Translations under genes and position numbers: made by a program
Shown here: positions 62,597-64,000 of the stretch, piece after piece
Numbering within the stretch: the stretch's first letter is position 1
How the letters are laid out: every line of letters starts with the position of its first letter
Notes under the pieces: generated by a model
Seen by the model: only the letters and a program-made list of their open reading frames with translations
Told to the model about the DNA's origin: nothing
The model's database searches: none
Source of the DNA: Hybos culiciformis
Taxonomy: Eukaryota > Arthropoda > Insecta > Diptera > Hybotidae
NCBI GenBank assembly: GCA_964007475.1
Contig: OZ023273.1
Span: 12,537,922 to 12,601,921, forward strand
Reading direction: 5' to 3'
DNA length: 64,000 nucleotides

Positions 62597-64000
62597 CAAA
62601 TTATTGAATCATAGAAACCAATATTATTCAATGATTTTCCAGGAGTATGGAAAATATCTCATTAAATTCAAATCAATTGGAAAACTAAGATTTTCATTTT
62701 ATATTTAACATTTAAAAGAATTTTAAAAAATATATTTTTCCTTCCATTTTTACATTCATTCACAAAAATTACATGCCTCAGTAAAACACGATTAAAAGAA
62801 ATAAACAATTATCTGTCATTAAATAAATTTTATTTACTGAATATATGTCAAAAAGCAAATAATTTTCTAGACTGCTTTTTAACGAATTAAAGCAAAACAA
62901 ATTTTTTTTTTTTTATTTTTCTTCCTACTCAAAATGTAATTGAAAAATTTTATGCATATTTTCCCAAAGAAAATTTGATTGAAAATTAAAATGAGAAAAT
63001 AAAACGAAAAATCTCACAGTTAAAAGTTTCACATTTAAAAGAATAAATTGTTAAAAAATAAAATAAAAATAAAAATGTTAATGCCATAAAATGGTTTTAA
63101 TATCTTTTGGCAATTGTTGATTTTATTTTGAAAAAATATTGTCATTGTCTTTATGGTACATTACAATTTTTATTATTATTCAAAATATAAGTATTAAAAA
63201 ATAGAAATATAATATTGCTTTTATATTATTATAGATATGTACTCATAGTGCAAATAATAATATTAATAATATTTTAAATAACCGTACATTGTCTCGGTTT
63301 TGTTCGCCAGGTTTTAACTACTAACATACCTTTAAAATAGTTCCATTCTAGTACTCGCAATGACGTATTTTTCAACATTTGTACCAAATAATGTACCAAT
63401 AATAATGTTATATATATATCTTTATTTTTTTTAAATCTATATATAGTTTTATAAAATCACGTTTATGCTTATTTAATTGTATACTAATATTTGTCTTAAT
63501 ACTAAAAAAATTTAAAATACCTTTCTCTCAACATTTATCATCATAATCTTTTATTACATCAGAAAGAGAATTTCTTTTTTTAATAAAGATTACAAATTTA
63601 AACGTATTTTATGGATGTTTTACTAAAATCATTAAATTATAATTTTATACACATACATTGCTTGCTTATACTTACTTATACTTATATTTTCCACCATGTA
63701 AGTAAAATTAAAAATTGTTTTTTTTTTGTAACTCCTTTTATAATATTCTTCCCATAATAAAATTACATATTTATATTACTTTTATAATTGACTGTTTGAA
63801 AGGAGAACAATCCAGAAATAAATTCATATATCTTTAAATGTTTTTTTTTTTTATCAAAAAAGAAATGTTCCTCGACAATATAATGTATTTTGAATTTTAA
63901 CATCTCTAAGATCTGGTTGAAATTGTTAAAAGTATAAATAATAAACAATAAATATAAATTGTTACGATTATAAAAATAAATATATAGTTCTTTAAGAAAA
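52677..64000. other. AT-rich non-coding DNA, no gene seen
   Basis: Over 11 kb of AT-rich sequence with poly-A/T runs. The longest open frames (53206-53565 plus, 57583-57870 plus) are rich in Phe, Leu, Lys and Ile, run through poly-T tracts and match nothing I know. I find no tRNA, no transposon ends and no exon that can be supported. Confidence 0.55.
62571..62596 (+). repeat. Poly-A run of 26 bases
   Basis: The longest homopolymer noticed in the window. It is not preceded by recognisable retroelement sequence, so it is more likely simple-sequence expansion than a retroposed tail. Confidence 0.9.

Noticed and set aside
1..64000. CRISPR arrays, operons, bacterial signals or rRNA/tRNA genes
   Set aside because: The only tandem repeats are minisatellites, microsatellites and a transposon array without regular spacers. 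No cloverleaf-forming sequence with a T-arm motif was found other than the tRNA-complementary primer site, and the DNA is clearly eukaryotic.

Overview
The window is eukaryotic and very AT-rich, with countless poly-A/poly-T runs, (AT)n tracts and TACATATATGTA-type simple sequence. Its recognisable content is almost entirely transposable elements. The BEL/Pao retrotransposon and the hAT-type inverted-repeat elements fit an arthropod, and an insect genome (possibly dipteran) is the best guess. That rests on repeat style, not on any diagnostic host gene. I see no host protein-coding exon, tRNA or rRNA that I can defend, so the window is probably intergenic or lies inside a very large intron.

Layout. 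1-5101 is AT-rich non-coding DNA with a fragment of a dispersed repeat near 2.4 kb, a long imperfect hairpin at 4051-4220 and a short 19-bp tandem repeat. 5107-11607 is the one gene-bearing unit: a structurally complete, minus-strand BEL/Pao LTR retrotransposon of 6,501 bp. It has two apparently identical 269-bp LTRs, a perfect 5-bp target duplication (ATAGT), a primer-binding site, a polypurine tract, a gag ORF with three zinc knuckles and a long pol ORF (protease, reverse transcriptase, RNase H, integrase). Gag and Pol are in different frames (Pol +1) and overlap by 182 bp. 12.7-13.6 kb holds more complex non-coding DNA that I cannot name. 16.8-18.5 kb is a degenerate repeat element with a tandem array of about 94-136 bp units and a CAGACAAA tail.

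Three non-autonomous hAT-type elements are each bounded by a perfect 8-bp target duplication: 32104-32665 (CTATATAT), 41617-42456 (TGCTCATA, with a remnant of the C-terminal dimerisation domain of a hAT transposase) and 52451-52668 (TGTATACC). A family of related dispersed non-coding fragments appears near 2.4, 20.6, 23.9, 27.8 and 46.7 kb. The rest is AT-rich DNA with no supported gene.

How the genes work together: the only cooperating genes are gag and pol of the retrotransposon. Gag would form the particle and package RNA; Pol would cut the polyprotein, copy the RNA to DNA primed by a host tRNA at the primer site, and integrate the copy. No env-like gene is present. The hAT derivatives encode no working transposase and would have depended on an enzyme supplied from elsewhere. 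I found no convincing new biological system. The points most worth checking are the split gag/pol frames in an otherwise young element, the hAT elements, the unnamed dispersed repeat family and the 4.1-kb hairpin.
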